From: Nymphaea colorata
Taxonomy: Eukaryota; Streptophyta; Magnoliopsida; Nymphaeales; Nymphaeaceae
Assembly: GCF_008831285.2 (NCBI RefSeq)
Contig: NW_022204688.1
Coordinates: forward strand, 1-27,500
Direction: 5' to 3'
Length of the DNA: 27,500 nucleotides
Within the stretch, counting starts at the first letter, position 1. Each line of letters opens with the position of its first letter. The notes below the pieces were generated by a model. That model searched no databases. It worked only from the letters and a program-made list of their open reading frames with translations, and had not been told where the DNA came from. A program made the position numbers and the translations under genes. Below are positions 9,495 to 20,059 of the stretch, piece by piece.

Positions 9495-9817
9495 GACGTC
9501 CTAAGATCTAAGTCTTAGGTAAACGGCTCGGTCAAACCTGACCGAGCTCTTGAGTCAACAAACCGAAGTGAGGGCGGGTCCCCTCACAAGGTCCCCACCC
9601 TGGGTTCAAAAGATCCAGGGGCTCGAACCTTTCCTTTGCGCGTGGGCACTAGGCCCGTTTTGCTTATGAATAACAAGTAAATAAAGTTAGTCTTAGGCTT
9701 GTTAATATTAGGATTCGAGGTAGGAACCTAGCCTAGCGGGTTGTGCTTGGCGTTTTGGATTTGGGGTCTTGGGTAGAGAGTGAGATCTGGATTGTAGACT
9801 CGCTCAAATAGGATTAG

Positions 9818-9825
9818 TATAAATA
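9818..9825 (+). promoter_or_regulatory. TATA box of element A 3' LTR
   Basis: TATAAATA is identical to the 5' LTR box. If active it would drive read-through transcription into LTR C and antisense to element B. Confidence 0.6.
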
Positions 9826-10880
9826 CTTTTGGATCATTGTAATTCGTATCAAAGATTAAGGAATTGAAAGCATTTTGCGCAAGGCGCTCTCTCTCCTCCG
9901 TGCGAGGTTTGGCCCTCCCTCCTCATTCTCGAGGAACTCTGATTCTGAAATCAAAGCACAACTCCAGCCCGAGCGTTCGAGTGTGTGCCCTCTCATCCCC
10001 TCGCGCCCCCTTCTACCGTGGCGTTTCTTCCTCCTTGAAGAACTCGGAGCACCGGCGGCGAACCAGCCAGCGCTCGAGTTGGAAGGCTTGCGGCGGACCT
10101 TCTTCCTCACCGGCGAAGGTCCCTCCCTTGTCCCCGGCTTTCTCCCCATCGAAATAGCATATCTGCAGCGTTCTGCACCTTCCTCACGGTCACGGTGAAG
10201 TTGAGAGGCAGACCTTGCAGCAGGGAAGATTGAATCCATTTTTGGATTCAATAAGGACGGCAGTAGAGGTTAGTGGATTGATTTCGAGATTTCCTTTTGT
10301 TTTTAGGATTCCGGTCTAGGGGAGAGCACTTCCGAGGTCCCTGTTCTCTCTCGGCGTACCCGAGAGCAGAGTTAGAGTTCTTAGGTGAAGACTCTCTAGG
10401 CGAAGTCCTACTTACATTTGGAAGATCAGAAAGTCGACAAGCTATCCTTGCCAAACCAATCGTATGTGAGAGTTGGAGAAACGGTCACAAATCTGAGTTA
10501 GATCTCTCGGCCTGTTTCTGCAATTCTGTCCACGGCGCAGCAGAGTCGAATTTGCTGACCTGTGAAATCTAGCCGTGGAAATCCTTCGTTTGCATTATAG
10601 CTGGAATCGCTATTCTCTAAGCATTACGTTGGCCGATTCCAAGTCTCATCCGATGGTGGAATAGAAGTCTCGGCTCCTTGCCGGAATTCTGCTGCTACTC
10701 CGGTTGGCCTTGCAATCTCCGGCAGATTAATGACCTGAAGCGTGAAGGACATCATTGCCCCTATTCTGGTGAAGGCTCTAGTGAAGGCGAGGAGGGCATC
10801 TTGGTCAAGAGCGTTGGTGTCACTCAAACCGCGCCACCGGCTTCATCAGGTGCGAATCTACTCGACTTCGGTTGAACCAG

Positions 10881-12606
10881 GTAAGTGCAATCCTGTCCCT
10901 TGCTTCTGCCACGTGTCTGTCATCCGAGCCATCATCCAAAAGCTGAAGCCAGTTATTTTCTAAGTGTCCCCACGATTGAGTAAGTTTAGGAAAGTGCCCC
11001 TAGTTCATAGGAGCCACCTCGCCACCTCGCCCCACTTTACTTGTTGCTTGGTCTTCTCCCTTATCGCATGAAGTTGTGGCCTTACATCTGGCCACGTGTC
11101 AAGATCTGAAGGACCACGACCCAGCACCCCCTCCGCCTCGTCGAGTTACTTTTCCCCTTTGCGTTCCCGTCTTGCCACCTCGCCCTTGCCTTTTTCCCCA
11201 CTTAGCGCACCTCTCCCCCAACTCGCGCCCCTCTTCCTAAACTTTAGGAAAAGCACCCGAGGACTCGTTCCTCCCTTGGCCGCCTCTCCACCTCGCCCAA
11301 CCGCAGCTAGTCTCCACCCTTCATCTGTCCACGTGTCTCCATCTCCCCTTCTTCGAAGTCCACTAAGCTACATCGTGTAGCTATCTCCCCTTTTTCCCGA
11401 TTCTAGTCTAGGTTCATCCCTCTTCTCTTTAGGAAAGCATTTCACCTTTCCCTTGTTGATAGGAATTCTCTTAGCGCACATTAGCTAACCCGTTCATCTT
11501 GCCAAGTGGCAAGCATCCAGGTCCTCACCCACTCGACCTAACCCATTTGGTCCTAACCCAGCTAAACCTTAACCGGACTTAACCTAGTCGACCTCTTCTA
11601 GGTCTTAACCCAAGTTGACTGAACCCGACCTGACCTAGCCTAGTAGGAACTCGGTCAAACCCGAGGCACCTTAGGTTGAACCCAGTTGACTCGAGTTTAT
11701 CTCGAGTGTCCCATTGACCAGACCCAACCGAGCTCACTTGTGATCTCTCTTCATCTCCAACCAGCTCGCTAAGTCCCAACTCCCGAGCCTTGCCTTAGCC
11801 TCTCTTGCTTCCTCTTCTACCTTTCGGCTTAGCCCACCTAGTAGCTAGGTTAACCTGTCTTCCGCACCTTAGCTCTGCTTCCTCTAGCCTACCCTAGCCT
11901 TTAACCTCACTTCGCTTAACCAGCCTACCCGTAGAGCTCTGCCCGTCCAAGCTAACCCGACCTTAGCTAGGGACTAGGAACAGCCGGAGACGCTAGCCGC
12001 TCGCTAGCCGTCGTCGGCCAGCCCCTCGGCCACCCGCGCCGTCGTCGGCATTCCTTGTCGATAACCGTGGCCGAGCCACTTCCAGCGCCAGGTAGGTAGG
12101 CACTGCCGCAAGGCTTTCGCCCCCCTCGGCCGCGCCGCATCCCGCAGGCGCATCTCAGGCGACAGGCGGTCGCCTCCTCCTTCCGTCAGCACCGCGGCAT
12201 CCAGCCCGCGCCTCAGGTGACAGGTGGTCGCACAACCTCGTCGGCACTCTGTCTGTCTGCCCGGGCGACAGCAAGCTCGTCTAGGCTACTCGTCCGCAGG
12301 TTCGCCCACAACAGCAGCCGACTGTTCTCGGCAGCGCACTGCCCGTCAGCGTCGACAGCAGGCGGCTGTCTCGGCCAGCAGTCTGTCCACGTCGTCCGAC
12401 AGCAGGAGGCTGTCCAGGCCGCGCGCTTCACGCCGGCCCGTGAGCTGCAATACCCGGGGCTTAGGTATTCTACCCCGTGGTCTCTCGGTACAGCCAAGGC
12501 AGCGCCTTGGTCCGGTAACGCTCTCCAGCCTTTGTAGATTCGGGGAGGGTGTTCATTCTGTTTTTGCACTAGGATTTCATCTAGTTTATTTAATTTGTTG
12601 TTTTAG
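10881..12606 (+). other. Predicted leader intron, element A 3' LTR copy
   Basis: The donor CCAG|GTAAGT and acceptor TTGTTTTAG|CCC are both intact, giving 1726 bases. See the 5' copy for the argument. Confidence 0.45.
10908..11337 (+). promoter_or_regulatory. G-box cluster, 3' LTR copy
   Basis: GCCACGTGTC occurs at 10908-10917 and 11091-11100, and CCACGTGTC at 11329-11337. All three are unchanged from the 5' LTR. Confidence 0.4.
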
Positions 12607-13026
12607 CCCAGGCTTCGGCCAAGCTCCTCACTGTGGCACCTCGAGGGTCTTATTGCCCGAGACACGGTCGCAAGGAGCAGACCTACCCATTTGCTTTCGT
12701 TGGGTGTGGTTTGTCCGTTAGAAGTGGTTTTGCATGGTTTGGTGTGTTTGTGAGTGAGTTGAGAGTAATCTTTGTATCGCTTGCGTTTGTACTAGCCTGT
12801 AACCCCTGTAGTTGTTTGTATTAGGTTACTCCTTAGTTAGGTTGGGAAACTTCACTCTGTGTAACTTTGTCCTAGGGGTTGTTGCGCCGGGGTTTGTCCG
12901 GCCGGGTAGATTAATTGTACTAAATTTTATTTAGGAATTTTGGTTTTTAGGTAGTACTCAAGTCGGTCTTGGTAGTAGGAGCGTCTTGGTTAGGAAATTC
13001 TGGCCTAATCGGGACGAGACCTAACA

Positions 13027-13231
13027 GGATCTCACCGTCTAGGCCAGAATAACCCGACCATTGCGATCCTAAACTTCCCAGGACCTTCTTGAGGCCTATT
13101 CTAAAAACCGAAAAACCTAGGTAATTACACAAATGATCTACCCGGCCCGGACAGGACCCCGGCGCAAACCCAATAGGTAGGGAGATACATGAGTAGGTTA
13201 CCCGAATCCCAAAATTCCTAACTAAGTCTAC
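13027..13231 (-). repeat. LTR C, terminal fragment (left of element B)
   Basis: These 205 bases resemble the reverse complement of the end of element A's LTR, with shared words such as taggccagaat, ctacccggccc/ggacaggaccccggcgcaa and cctaac. The sequence continues across element B at 24535, where the similarity to LTR A resumes. It is therefore the 3' end of a related, older LTR in minus orientation. Its outermost bases (expected to be about tgtta) are missing because element A lies against it. Confidence 0.8.
13227..13231. repeat. Target site duplication of element B, left copy
   Basis: tctac stands immediately before the LTR start (TGGTAGGG at 13232) and matches the five bases after 24529. 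Five bases is the usual Ty3/gypsy duplication length. Confidence 0.93.
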
Positions 13232-14705
13232 TGGTAGGGTCTTGTCCGTGGCCGACCTAAGTCTGAAACCAACGGCCGTGCCTACCCCCACGATCACCTT
13301 GGACCAACCAGAAGACTTCCTAGACAAATTAAAACAAAGACACTACCCAGTCGGACAGGACCCCGACTTAGAAAATCCCGGATAGGTGGCGGAATACAAG
13401 AGAGGCTATACCCAAACCCAAGCAAAACCTACTACACAAATCTAAGAGATGCGAGGCTAATACAAGCGGAAGCGATACATTTGTTAAAAATCACTCAAAC
13501 TCACTCAAGCAAACCATGCAAACCACGCCTAAACGCACAAACCACAGCCACCCGTAGGAGGCTAGTGTTGGCACGAGGTCGTGTCCTTGGGCGCAGTGCC
13601 GCGGAGGTCCCTCTATGCACAACTACGACCTCACGGTCGGGCTGAAAGCAAAATGCAGAAATAAGTGCTACCTCCCGCGTGTCTAAAGAGAGGAGTAGAG
13701 TATACCGGCCAAGGCTAGCTTGGCTAAGCAGTCAAAAGCCTCGAGGTGAGATTCCACACTCGAGGACTATCAGCAACACGAAAGAACGGGGCTGATGCCG
13801 AGCTGAACTCCAAAAGGAAGAGGCCGGGGCGTGAAGTCAAGCCGTTCCAAGAGACGCGTGAAGTAGGATCACCCCGCCGGAATCGCCTAGGAGCACTTCA
13901 ACGCCTTGCTGGATGTCTGGGGGACCTTCTGGAATCCACGCCGGAGAGTCGCCGGAAAAAGAGCAGAGGTGGCCGGAGGTCGCCGGAATATGCTGGATCA
14001 AGGCCCGCCGGTTCCAAAGACTTCAAGGATGCGGCTAGCAATGCCGCGGTCTTCCTTGGTGCTAAGGTTGAAACCAACTAGGCGCGGGACTTGGACTGAG
14101 TGGGTTCGGACCAGTGGGACCAGGTGGGCCCGGGCTAGGTTTGGCCAGCGAGCTAGGTCATAGGTAGAGTAGGCTAGGTAGGTCCTACGGTCAAAATCTT
14201 AGGTTGACTGGGTGTAGGGAAGGGACTCAAATGAGGGTTCCTACAAAGTAGTTAGGGTAGGTTTGAGTGGCTCGGTTTAGGGTAGATGAGAAAATGGAAA
14301 TGGAAAGGCAAGTGGTAACTTGGTAAGTTCGGGTAAGCTCGGGGTAATTGGGTAGGGTAGAGTTGGCTAAGAATATGGAGAATATTCCTTGATAGGATTG
14401 TCCTCCAAGATTCTAGGCTAGGTGGCGTTCTAGACGGGCTATCTCCCTAATACGTAGGAGAGAGGCTAGGGATCTTGGTGAGGTGTATAGGTGAGGTGGC
14501 GATTTGGCTGATGAGGTGTGTGGCTGGGCAATATCCTAGCTAAAATGGAGGAGGAGGTGGCAGTCAACAAGGTGAGCAGCCACCTACGAAGTAGGAGAAG
14601 ATCTCTCAAAAGAGAACTTGCCCCTTCCAAATGTGATCCACTAGCTACAAGCTAGGGATGTGGAGGATTTCACTCCAAGGTTCTCTCCCAAGTGCTCCAG
14701 ATCAT

Positions 14706-14715
14706 GCCACGTGTA
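14706..14715 (-). promoter_or_regulatory. G-box in element B 3' LTR
   Basis: gccacgtgta on the plus strand has a CACGTG core inside the predicted intron. The same site is at 22847-22856 in the other LTR. Elements A and C have G-boxes in the same segment. Confidence 0.35.
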
Positions 14716-14932
14716 CAGATATGTGGTGGAGATGGCGAAGGGCCCAAGTCAAGCAATCACTTACCGATTTGGGTGAGACAAATGCGAAATCCCCAAATGT
14801 GACGACGCAAGAGTGCTTTCCCCAAATGTGGCCGGATTTTCCCCAATTGAGGCCGGAATCTCACAAATGCACACACGAATAACTCGAACACTTGCAGCCC
14901 TGGATGGAGTGATACTGGAATCAATGCTGCAG

Positions 14933-14958
14933 TGGCCGGAATTAGACAATTCCGGCCA
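14933..14958. repeat. Perfect 11-base inverted repeat, 4-base loop
   Basis: tggccggaatt, loop agac, aattccggcca. It is identical in the other LTR copy (23074-23099). It lies inside the predicted intron and could fold as an RNA hairpin. Its function is unknown. Confidence 0.6.
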
Positions 14959-14990
14959 ATTTCCAGAACTGGCCGCGCCTAGTCCTCTTG

Positions 14991-15100
14991 CCGATTCTCT
15001 CTTTCTTTTACTTTAGTTTTTCATTTGGGCGTCTTTCTTTTTCTTTTCTTTCTTTCTGATTTTTCTCGCCCTTCTTTTCTGTTGTTTTCTTTCTGATTTC
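14991..15100. repeat. Pyrimidine-rich low-complexity tract
   Basis: About 110 bases are dominated by tttct/ttttc units on the plus strand, hence purine-rich in the element's RNA. The other LTR copy (about 23132-23242) has one extra 5-base unit, so the tract changes length by slippage. Confidence 0.7.
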
Positions 15101-15836
15101 GACCAGCAAGAGGGAGGACAAGGCAGTGGCTAAATCTGAACTTTATTGGCTCAAAGAAACTAAAACAATCGAATGAAACTCATAGAATTAAACGACAATA
15201 ACTAGTTGAAGGTGCGTGACTCGTAAAATCGAGTTTAAGGACGATTTCCACCGTGGGAAAGGCTAGCTTGCTGGCTGTGATTCCAGCAAGAACTCCCCTT
15301 GGCCGAACTCTCCCCTAAACTCTCTTAACGCCGTTGCACGTCCCTACAATCGAGTTATGGACGCTTACCTCTAAGAGCCCAAATCCGGAGTGGATACTTC
15401 ACCCTTCTAGTCGCCTAGAGGATGAAGTCTTCCCAGTACGAAGAGGCCTCTAACCTTCACGGGTGGAGACGTGGAGGCTGCACCGCTATCGTTGATGAAG
15501 ACATGGGGAACAAATCCGTGGGAAGAAGCACCTCGCGCCGGACGCTTGGAAGCTCTTCATTTGGCTAACCCTTCGGTTGAGTGATTAGGGAAGAAGAGAA
15601 GAAGAAATCAAGGTCAAGAGAGAAGAATACCGTCGGGTATAGCTGCTGTTGCTTGAGGAATTCCAGCAAGTTGCATCGAAAATTCCCCAAATGTAAGACG
15701 GAGGAAGAAGAACGTGGCTTGGAGAGGAGACGCGCGAGAGGGGGAGAGAACTCGAGTAGAGGAGAAGAGAGAGAGTCGATTCACACAAATGACTTCTATT
15801 CTCAAATTTTGCATGCAGATCCAAAAGAATTCTAAA

Positions 15837-15844
15837 TATTTATA
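15837..15844 (-). promoter_or_regulatory. TATA box of element B 3' LTR
   Basis: On the minus strand this reads TATAAATA, about 534 bases after the LTR start. Transcription would begin near 15810. Confidence 0.65.
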
Positions 15845-16092
15845 GTACTGAATTAAAAAGCGGATCTAAACAATTGATCCAACCCAAAATCAAAATCCAC
15901 AACGGAATTGACTACCAAAGCAAATGCGGACTCTAAAATCAAAGAAAACGCAAGCAAACTCGAACTCGAGACTTAGTGTCTCGTCCCTAACTCGTCCTCT
16001 CCTTAGCCCGCACGTTGTGGGCCTTGGTTCAGACCAGAAATTCGCCTAGGCTCGCCCTAGGCTGACCCTAAGTGCATGAGTATAGCGAAGAC

Positions 16093-16376
16093 CTAGGTTG
16101 GACTAGACCGGACTCGGACTTGACCCCTTTCGCCTTGGTCCTGAAGAGCCTCGCTTAGAGCCGTTGCCTCTCCTCCCGCTCCTCCCTCGGCATCGATTCT
16201 AAGCTGAATATGTTCAGTTTGTAAGGTCTGCACCTGATGCACTACGCCTCCCTTTTGACTCAGCCTTGAGTCATCTTGGCCTTAATCGCATGAAGGGCGG
16301 CTTTGCCCCGCGCCCTTTGGCTGCTCTCAGCGACATCTGTGGCTACCCTAGGCCACTCTGCAGGTTGACCCGTATC
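16093..16376 (-). pseudogene. LTR-encoded C-terminal tail, element B 3' LTR copy (broken)
   Basis: This is the same frame as the open tail at 24235-24528, but a 10-base deletion near 16280, between two ggcctt direct repeats, shifts the frame so that it stops soon after. The frame starts with the first LTR codons (Asp-Thr-Gly-Gln-Pro). The pol frame as read enters the LTR one base out of step with it and ends at 16343, so this element could not make the full tail. Confidence 0.55.
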
Positions 16377-19300
16377 AGATCCACCCTCCTGAGATGGAGC
16401 TTGTCCCAAGCTCCTGTAGGGAATTGGAATTTTACCTTGTCAAACAACTCCCAGGAGGTACCACCATCGATTCCTTCCCATTCAATCAAAACCTCGTGGC
16501 GGGCTCTACCATCTCTAGTGACCCATCGGTGCCTTAGGATTCGATATGGGCGTTGGCTAACATCTGGTAATGGTTCCTCTTGCTCTGGTACTGGCCCGTG
16601 ATGCGGCTTCAACCGAGAGACATGGAATACTGGATGGACAAGGGCTGTAGGTGGCAAAGCTATGCGATAGGCTGCCTTACCAATTTTCTGAAGAACTCGA
16701 AACGGCCCATAGTATCTTGGCAGAAGCTTCGAATAGGGCTGTCCTAGCAACGATTTCTGCTTCATGGGCAGCCTCTTTAACCATACCATGTCGCCTACCT
16801 CAAATTCTCTGTCTCTACGCCCCTTATCATGCGCCTTTTTCATTCTAGCCTGGGCCCTCTGGATGTTTCTTTTTAGCGTGGCTAGAATGTCATCCCTGTT
16901 TCTCAAGGCAACATCGACCTCATCTTCTCTTGCGGTGTCTACCTCATACCTCGGGACATAACTCGGCGGGCAACCATACAGGGCTTCATAGGGAGTCATG
17001 CCGGTTCCTGAATGGAGGCTGGTGTTATAGGACCACTCAGCCCAAGATAAATATTTGACCCAGGTGTTGGGTCTCTCTCCGGCGTAACACCTCAGATAGG
17101 TCTCCAGTGTCCTGTTGACTACTTCGCTCTGCCCATCTGTTTGAGGATGATGGGCGGTGCTAAAGTTGATCACTGTACCCGCCATTCTCATATACTCCCT
17201 CCAAAAAGCACTGACGAAGATCGAGTCCCGATCGCAGACAATGGTCTTGGGCATACCATGCAGCTTTCCAACGTGATCTTGGTAAACATTAGCAACCATT
17301 GGTCCATGGTAGTTTCTGGGTAGGGCCACAAAATGGCTGTACTTGGTTAAGCGATCCACCACGACCAACACCGCCTCTTTCCCTTCAGCTCGGGGCATTG
17401 CATCAATGAAGTCCATTGATACATCTTCCCATGGCTTATCCGGTATGGGCAAAGGGTTCAAGTGCCCTGGAGGCTTGATGGCCTCATATTTTTCACGTTG
17501 GCAGGTAGGGCAGGCTTTCACGTAATCCCTCACGTCTGCTTTCATTCCCTCCCACCAAAACTGTGCCTTAATGCGCCCCATAGTTTTAGCCACTCCTTCG
17601 TGACCAGCAATGCTCGAGTCATGAAAATGTTTGAGTAGTTCAACCTTGAGAGGCGAGTTCTTAGGTACCAAGGCTCGTCTCTTCTTGCAGAGTATTTCTC
17701 CTCTTAACGAATAGTGGGGAATAGACTCAGGATTCTGGCGTATGGACTGCTTGAGGAGCCTAAGAGTTAGTTCCTGATCTTGCTCCTGAGTTAGTCTATC
17801 CCAAAGGTCGGTCTCAATCACAGAAAGAGTTTTTAATTGCTCTGGCATGCGTGACAAGGAGTCTGCAGCAGAGTTTTCGGTTCCCTTCTTGTACTCTATC
17901 GTGAAATCGTAGCCAAGGAGTTTGGCTAACCATCTCTGCTGGATAGGAGTCGAGACGCGTTGCTTTACCATGTACCTCAAACTGCTGTGGTCCGTTCTCA
18001 CCACAAATCTTCGCCCAATCAGATAGGGCCTCCACTTGTCTACTGCTAAGACTATTGCCAAAAGCTCCTTTTCATAGGTGGAAAAGGGTTTGGCCCGCAC
18101 CGTGAGGGCTTTCGACATAAACGCAATTGGGTGGCCCTCTTGGCTCAGAACTGCACCGACGCCAACGTCACTAGCATCTGTCTCAATTACGAAATCCTTA
18201 GAGAAATCAGGGAGAGCAAGTACTGGGGCACTCATCATAGCGGCCTTGAGTTTGACAAAGGCCTCTCTTGCTTTCTCAGTCCATGTAAACTCCCCCTTTT
18301 TCAACATGTGCGTCAAGGGAGAAGCGATCAAACCATAGCCTTTGATAAATCTGCGATAGTACCCCGTGAGGCCTAAAAATCCCCGCATGCCTCGTGGGTC
18401 CTTCGGCAAGGGCCAATGCTCCATGGCCTGGAGTTTTTCAGGGTCGGCTCTGACCCCCTCATGTGATACGATGTGACCCAAATACCCGATAGAAGTCTGC
18501 CCAAAGCTGCATTTGGACATTTTTGCGAATAGGGTATTATCCCTTAATATTCTCAACACTGTACGAAGGTGCTCGACATGCTGTTCAATACTCTGGCTGT
18601 ACACAAGAATGTCATCGAAGAAGACTAACACGAAGTCACGCAGGAACTGACGAAACACGTCATTCATACATCGTTGGAATGTCGCGGGTGCGTTCGTAAG
18701 TCCAAATGGCATGACCAAAAACTCATAATGGCCGTCATGGGTACGAAATGCCGTCTTTGTAATGTCTTCCTCATACATTCGAATTTGGTGGTACCCTGAC
18801 CGGAGATCCAACTTGGAGAAGATGCGAGCTCCAGATAGTTCATCCAAGAGTTCATCAATAACAGGAATTGGATGCCTATCCTTGACAGTAGCTTCGTTCA
18901 AGGCCCTGTAATCCACACAGAATCTCCATGTGTTGTCCTTTTTCTTGACGAGAAGGACTGGCGATGAAAAGGGACTAGAACTTGGCCGAATAATATTACT
19001 TTCTCGCATTTCTTTGACCAATCGCTCAATTTCTGATTTTTGAGCGTACCCATAGCGGTATGGGCGCACGTTAACCGGCTCTGTGCCGTTGGTCAATACT
19101 ATCCTGTGGTCATATGATCGAGGTGGAGGAAGTCCTTTAGGTTCCTCGAATATATCCTTGAACTCCTCCAACACTTTCTGAATCTGCTCGGGTACTTTCT
19201 CTTCTGATCCCTCTTGAGCGACAACTTCCTCTGCCACTGAAACTAACCAAGCCGCTGGTCTCTGGACTGCTATAGCCTTTAGCGCTGCCTTGGGTGCCAA

Positions 19301-20059
19301 ACTAGGATCGACTGCTCTTAGCACTACTTCCTCTCCTCCACCCTCCTTAGGCAGGCACATCTCCATGGTAGAGAAGTCCCACCAAATTCGCCCTAAGGTC
19401 TTGAGCCATTTGACTCCAAGAATGATATCTACGCTAGGTAGAGGGACAACTAGCAAGTCGACTGTATAAGGGATCTTCTGAAGCACGAGTTCTACGTTTG
19501 CACACTTGCGAGTGCAAGGGAGGCACTCACCATTGGCCACCAGTACTTTAAGAGTTGGGTGCTCTTCGATGGTACAATTCAATTCCTGAGCGAGGTGGTC
19601 ACCCACGAAATTGTGAGTAGCCCCCGAATCCAAAAGAACAAGAACATTTCTCTTTCCAATTTGCCCTATAACTCTCATAGCATCTGGTCGGTTAGGGTCT
19701 GTCATGGTATGACAAGCGCCCTCAGGGGGTGGCCTTTCCTGCTCTTGAGGCTCTTCTCGGGCCTCCAATTCCTCTATTTCTTCGATCATAGGGGATTGAT
19801 CTTCTTCCCCTTCATCGTCGGCGTCATCATCCAAAACCGTGTAGACTCGAATGTGCTTGCACTTGTGCGTAGGGTCCCACTTCTCTTTACACCAGAAACA
19901 CTGCTTGTTCTTGATTAACTCTTCTCTTTCTTCCCGAGTTAGTACAGGAGGTGCTCGACCCTTGAAAGCGGGTTTAGGTTCTTCTTTACGCGGAGGGCTG
20001 GAAGGAGTTTTTGCGGTTGAGGGATCTCCCTCACACGGACTGTTCCGGGGTTTCTCCAT
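16343..20059 (-). CDS. pol: Element B pol polyprotein: zinc knuckle, protease, RT, RNase H, integrase, chromodomain
   Basis: The frame is open for 1238 codons. Zinc knuckle Cys54, Cys57, His65, Cys67 (really the end of Gag). An acidic linker covers about 75-110. The protease has LLDSGAT with Asp144 and IILGVKWL near 212. RT is at about 300-560, with catalytic Asp418 (SKLDLRSGYHQ) and FFDD at 480-483. RNase H has Asp628, Glu665, Asp690 and Asp733. Integrase has HHCC residues His813, His820, Cys850, Cys853, then Asp883, Asp943 and Glu979 with DD35E spacing. The GPY/F module is at about 1112-1150 and the chromodomain at about 1171-1215 (EVLIEWEG, TSWELF). All catalytic residues are present. The ATG at 20059 is internal; the natural start is the gag ATG at 21182. 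The last 11 codons lie inside the LTR. The final residues (after FPTGAW) appear to be in a shifted frame compared with element A. Confidence 0.95.
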   Translation of the reverse strand: MEKPRNSPCEGDPSTAKTPSSPPRKEEPKPAFKGRAPPVLTREEREELIKNKQCFWCKEKWDPTHKCKHIRVYTVLDDDADDEGEEDQSPMIEEIEELEAREEPQEQERPPPEGACHTMTDPNRPDAMRVIGQIGKRNVLVLLDSGATHNFVGDHLAQELNCTIEEHPTLKVLVANGECLPCTRKCANVELVLQKIPYTVDLLVVPLPSVDIILGVKWLKTLGRIWWDFSTMEMCLPKEGGGEEVVLRAVDPSLAPKAALKAIAVQRPAAWLVSVAEEVVAQEGSEEKVPEQIQKVLEEFKDIFEEPKGLPPPRSYDHRIVLTNGTEPVNVRPYRYGYAQKSEIERLVKEMRESNIIRPSSSPFSSPVLLVKKKDNTWRFCVDYRALNEATVKDRHPIPVIDELLDELSGARIFSKLDLRSGYHQIRMYEEDITKTAFRTHDGHYEFLVMPFGLTNAPATFQRCMNDVFRQFLRDFVLVFFDDILVYSQSIEQHVEHLRTVLRILRDNTLFAKMSKCSFGQTSIGYLGHIVSHEGVRADPEKLQAMEHWPLPKDPRGMRGFLGLTGYYRRFIKGYGLIASPLTHMLKKGEFTWTEKAREAFVKLKAAMMSAPVLALPDFSKDFVIETDASDVGVGAVLSQEGHPIAFMSKALTVRAKPFSTYEKELLAIVLAVDKWRPYLIGRRFVVRTDHSSLRYMVKQRVSTPIQQRWLAKLLGYDFTIEYKKGTENSAADSLSRMPEQLKTLSVIETDLWDRLTQEQDQELTLRLLKQSIRQNPESIPHYSLRGEILCKKRRALVPKNSPLKVELLKHFHDSSIAGHEGVAKTMGRIKAQFWWEGMKADVRDYVKACPTCQREKYEAIKPPGHLNPLPIPDKPWEDVSMDFIDAMPRAEGKEAVLVVVDRLTKYSHFVALPRNYHGPMVANVYQDHVGKLHGMPKTIVCDRDSIFVSAFWREYMRMAGTVINFSTAHHPQTDGQSEVVNRTLETYLRCYAGERPNTWVKYLSWAEWSYNTSLHSGTGMTPYEALYGCPPSYVPRYEVDTAREDEVDVALRNRDDILATLKRNIQRAQARMKKAHDKGRRDREFEVGDMVWLKRLPMKQKSLLGQPYSKLLPRYYGPFRVLQKIGKAAYRIALPPTALVHPVFHVSRLKPHHGPVPEQEEPLPDVSQRPYRILRHRWVTRDGRARHEVLIEWEGIDGGTSWELFDKVKFQFPTGAWDKLHLRRVDLIRVNLQSGLG
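16381..16390 (-). other. Polypurine tract (element B)
   Basis: AGGAGGGTGG on the minus strand lies just before the 3' LTR start (16377). As in element A it overlaps the pol reading frame. Confidence 0.85.

Larger units (their letters stand above)
1..13026 (+). mobile_element. Element A: Ty3/gypsy chromodomain LTR retrotransposon, non-autonomous as read
   Basis: The order is 5' LTR, PBS for initiator Met tRNA, leader, gag, protease, reverse transcriptase, RNase H, integrase, chromodomain, polypurine tract and 3' LTR. Integrase following RT/RNase H makes this Ty3/gypsy rather than copia. The first 20 bases of the 5' LTR lie left of the window, so its left target duplication is not visible. Full length would be about 13.05 kb. 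The coding region carries many single-base frameshifts and a few stops, so as read it could move only with proteins supplied in trans. The LTRs are nearly identical (about ten substitutions by eye), indicating recent insertion. The FFDD polymerase motif and the chromodomain match element B, a sister family. I do not assign a named clade with certainty. Confidence 0.95.
9204..13026 (+). repeat. Element A 3' LTR (complete)
   Basis: This LTR of 3823 bases starts TGTTACGG and ends CCTAACA. Its parts match the 5' copy: TATA at 9818, donor at 10881, acceptor at 12606, GC-rich block about 11975-12535. About ten substitutions separate the copies by eye. Indels are mostly single bases present here and absent from the 5' copy. 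The base after the end (13027) enters LTR C directly. Confidence 0.97.
13642..15368 (-). other. Predicted leader intron in element B 3' LTR
   Basis: On the minus strand the donor AGAG|GTAAGCG starts at 15368. The acceptor, after a T-rich tract (attttgctttcag|ccc), ends at 13642. The span of 1727 bases is almost the same as in element A, although the interior sequence is different. It lies downstream of the minus-strand TATA at 15844. Confidence 0.5.
13232..16377 (-). repeat. Element B 3' LTR
   Basis: This 3146-base LTR reads, on the minus strand, from TGATACGG (16377) to CCCTACCA (13232). It is the downstream LTR of the minus-strand element. The pol stop codon lies 35 bases inside it. Compared with the 5' copy it lacks a 10-base ggtggccgga repeat unit near 14000, a 5-base pyrimidine unit near 15050 and 10 bases near 16280. 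Confidence 0.97.

Noticed and set aside
9680-9685. aataaa as the element A poly(A) signal
   Set aside because: It lies upstream of the TATA box in U3, so it would end transcripts before R and prevent reverse transcription.
15581-15835. 84-codon plus-strand frame, identical at 23723-23977
   Set aside because: Antisense to element B, purine-rich sequence near its transcription start; identity comes from the LTR pair.
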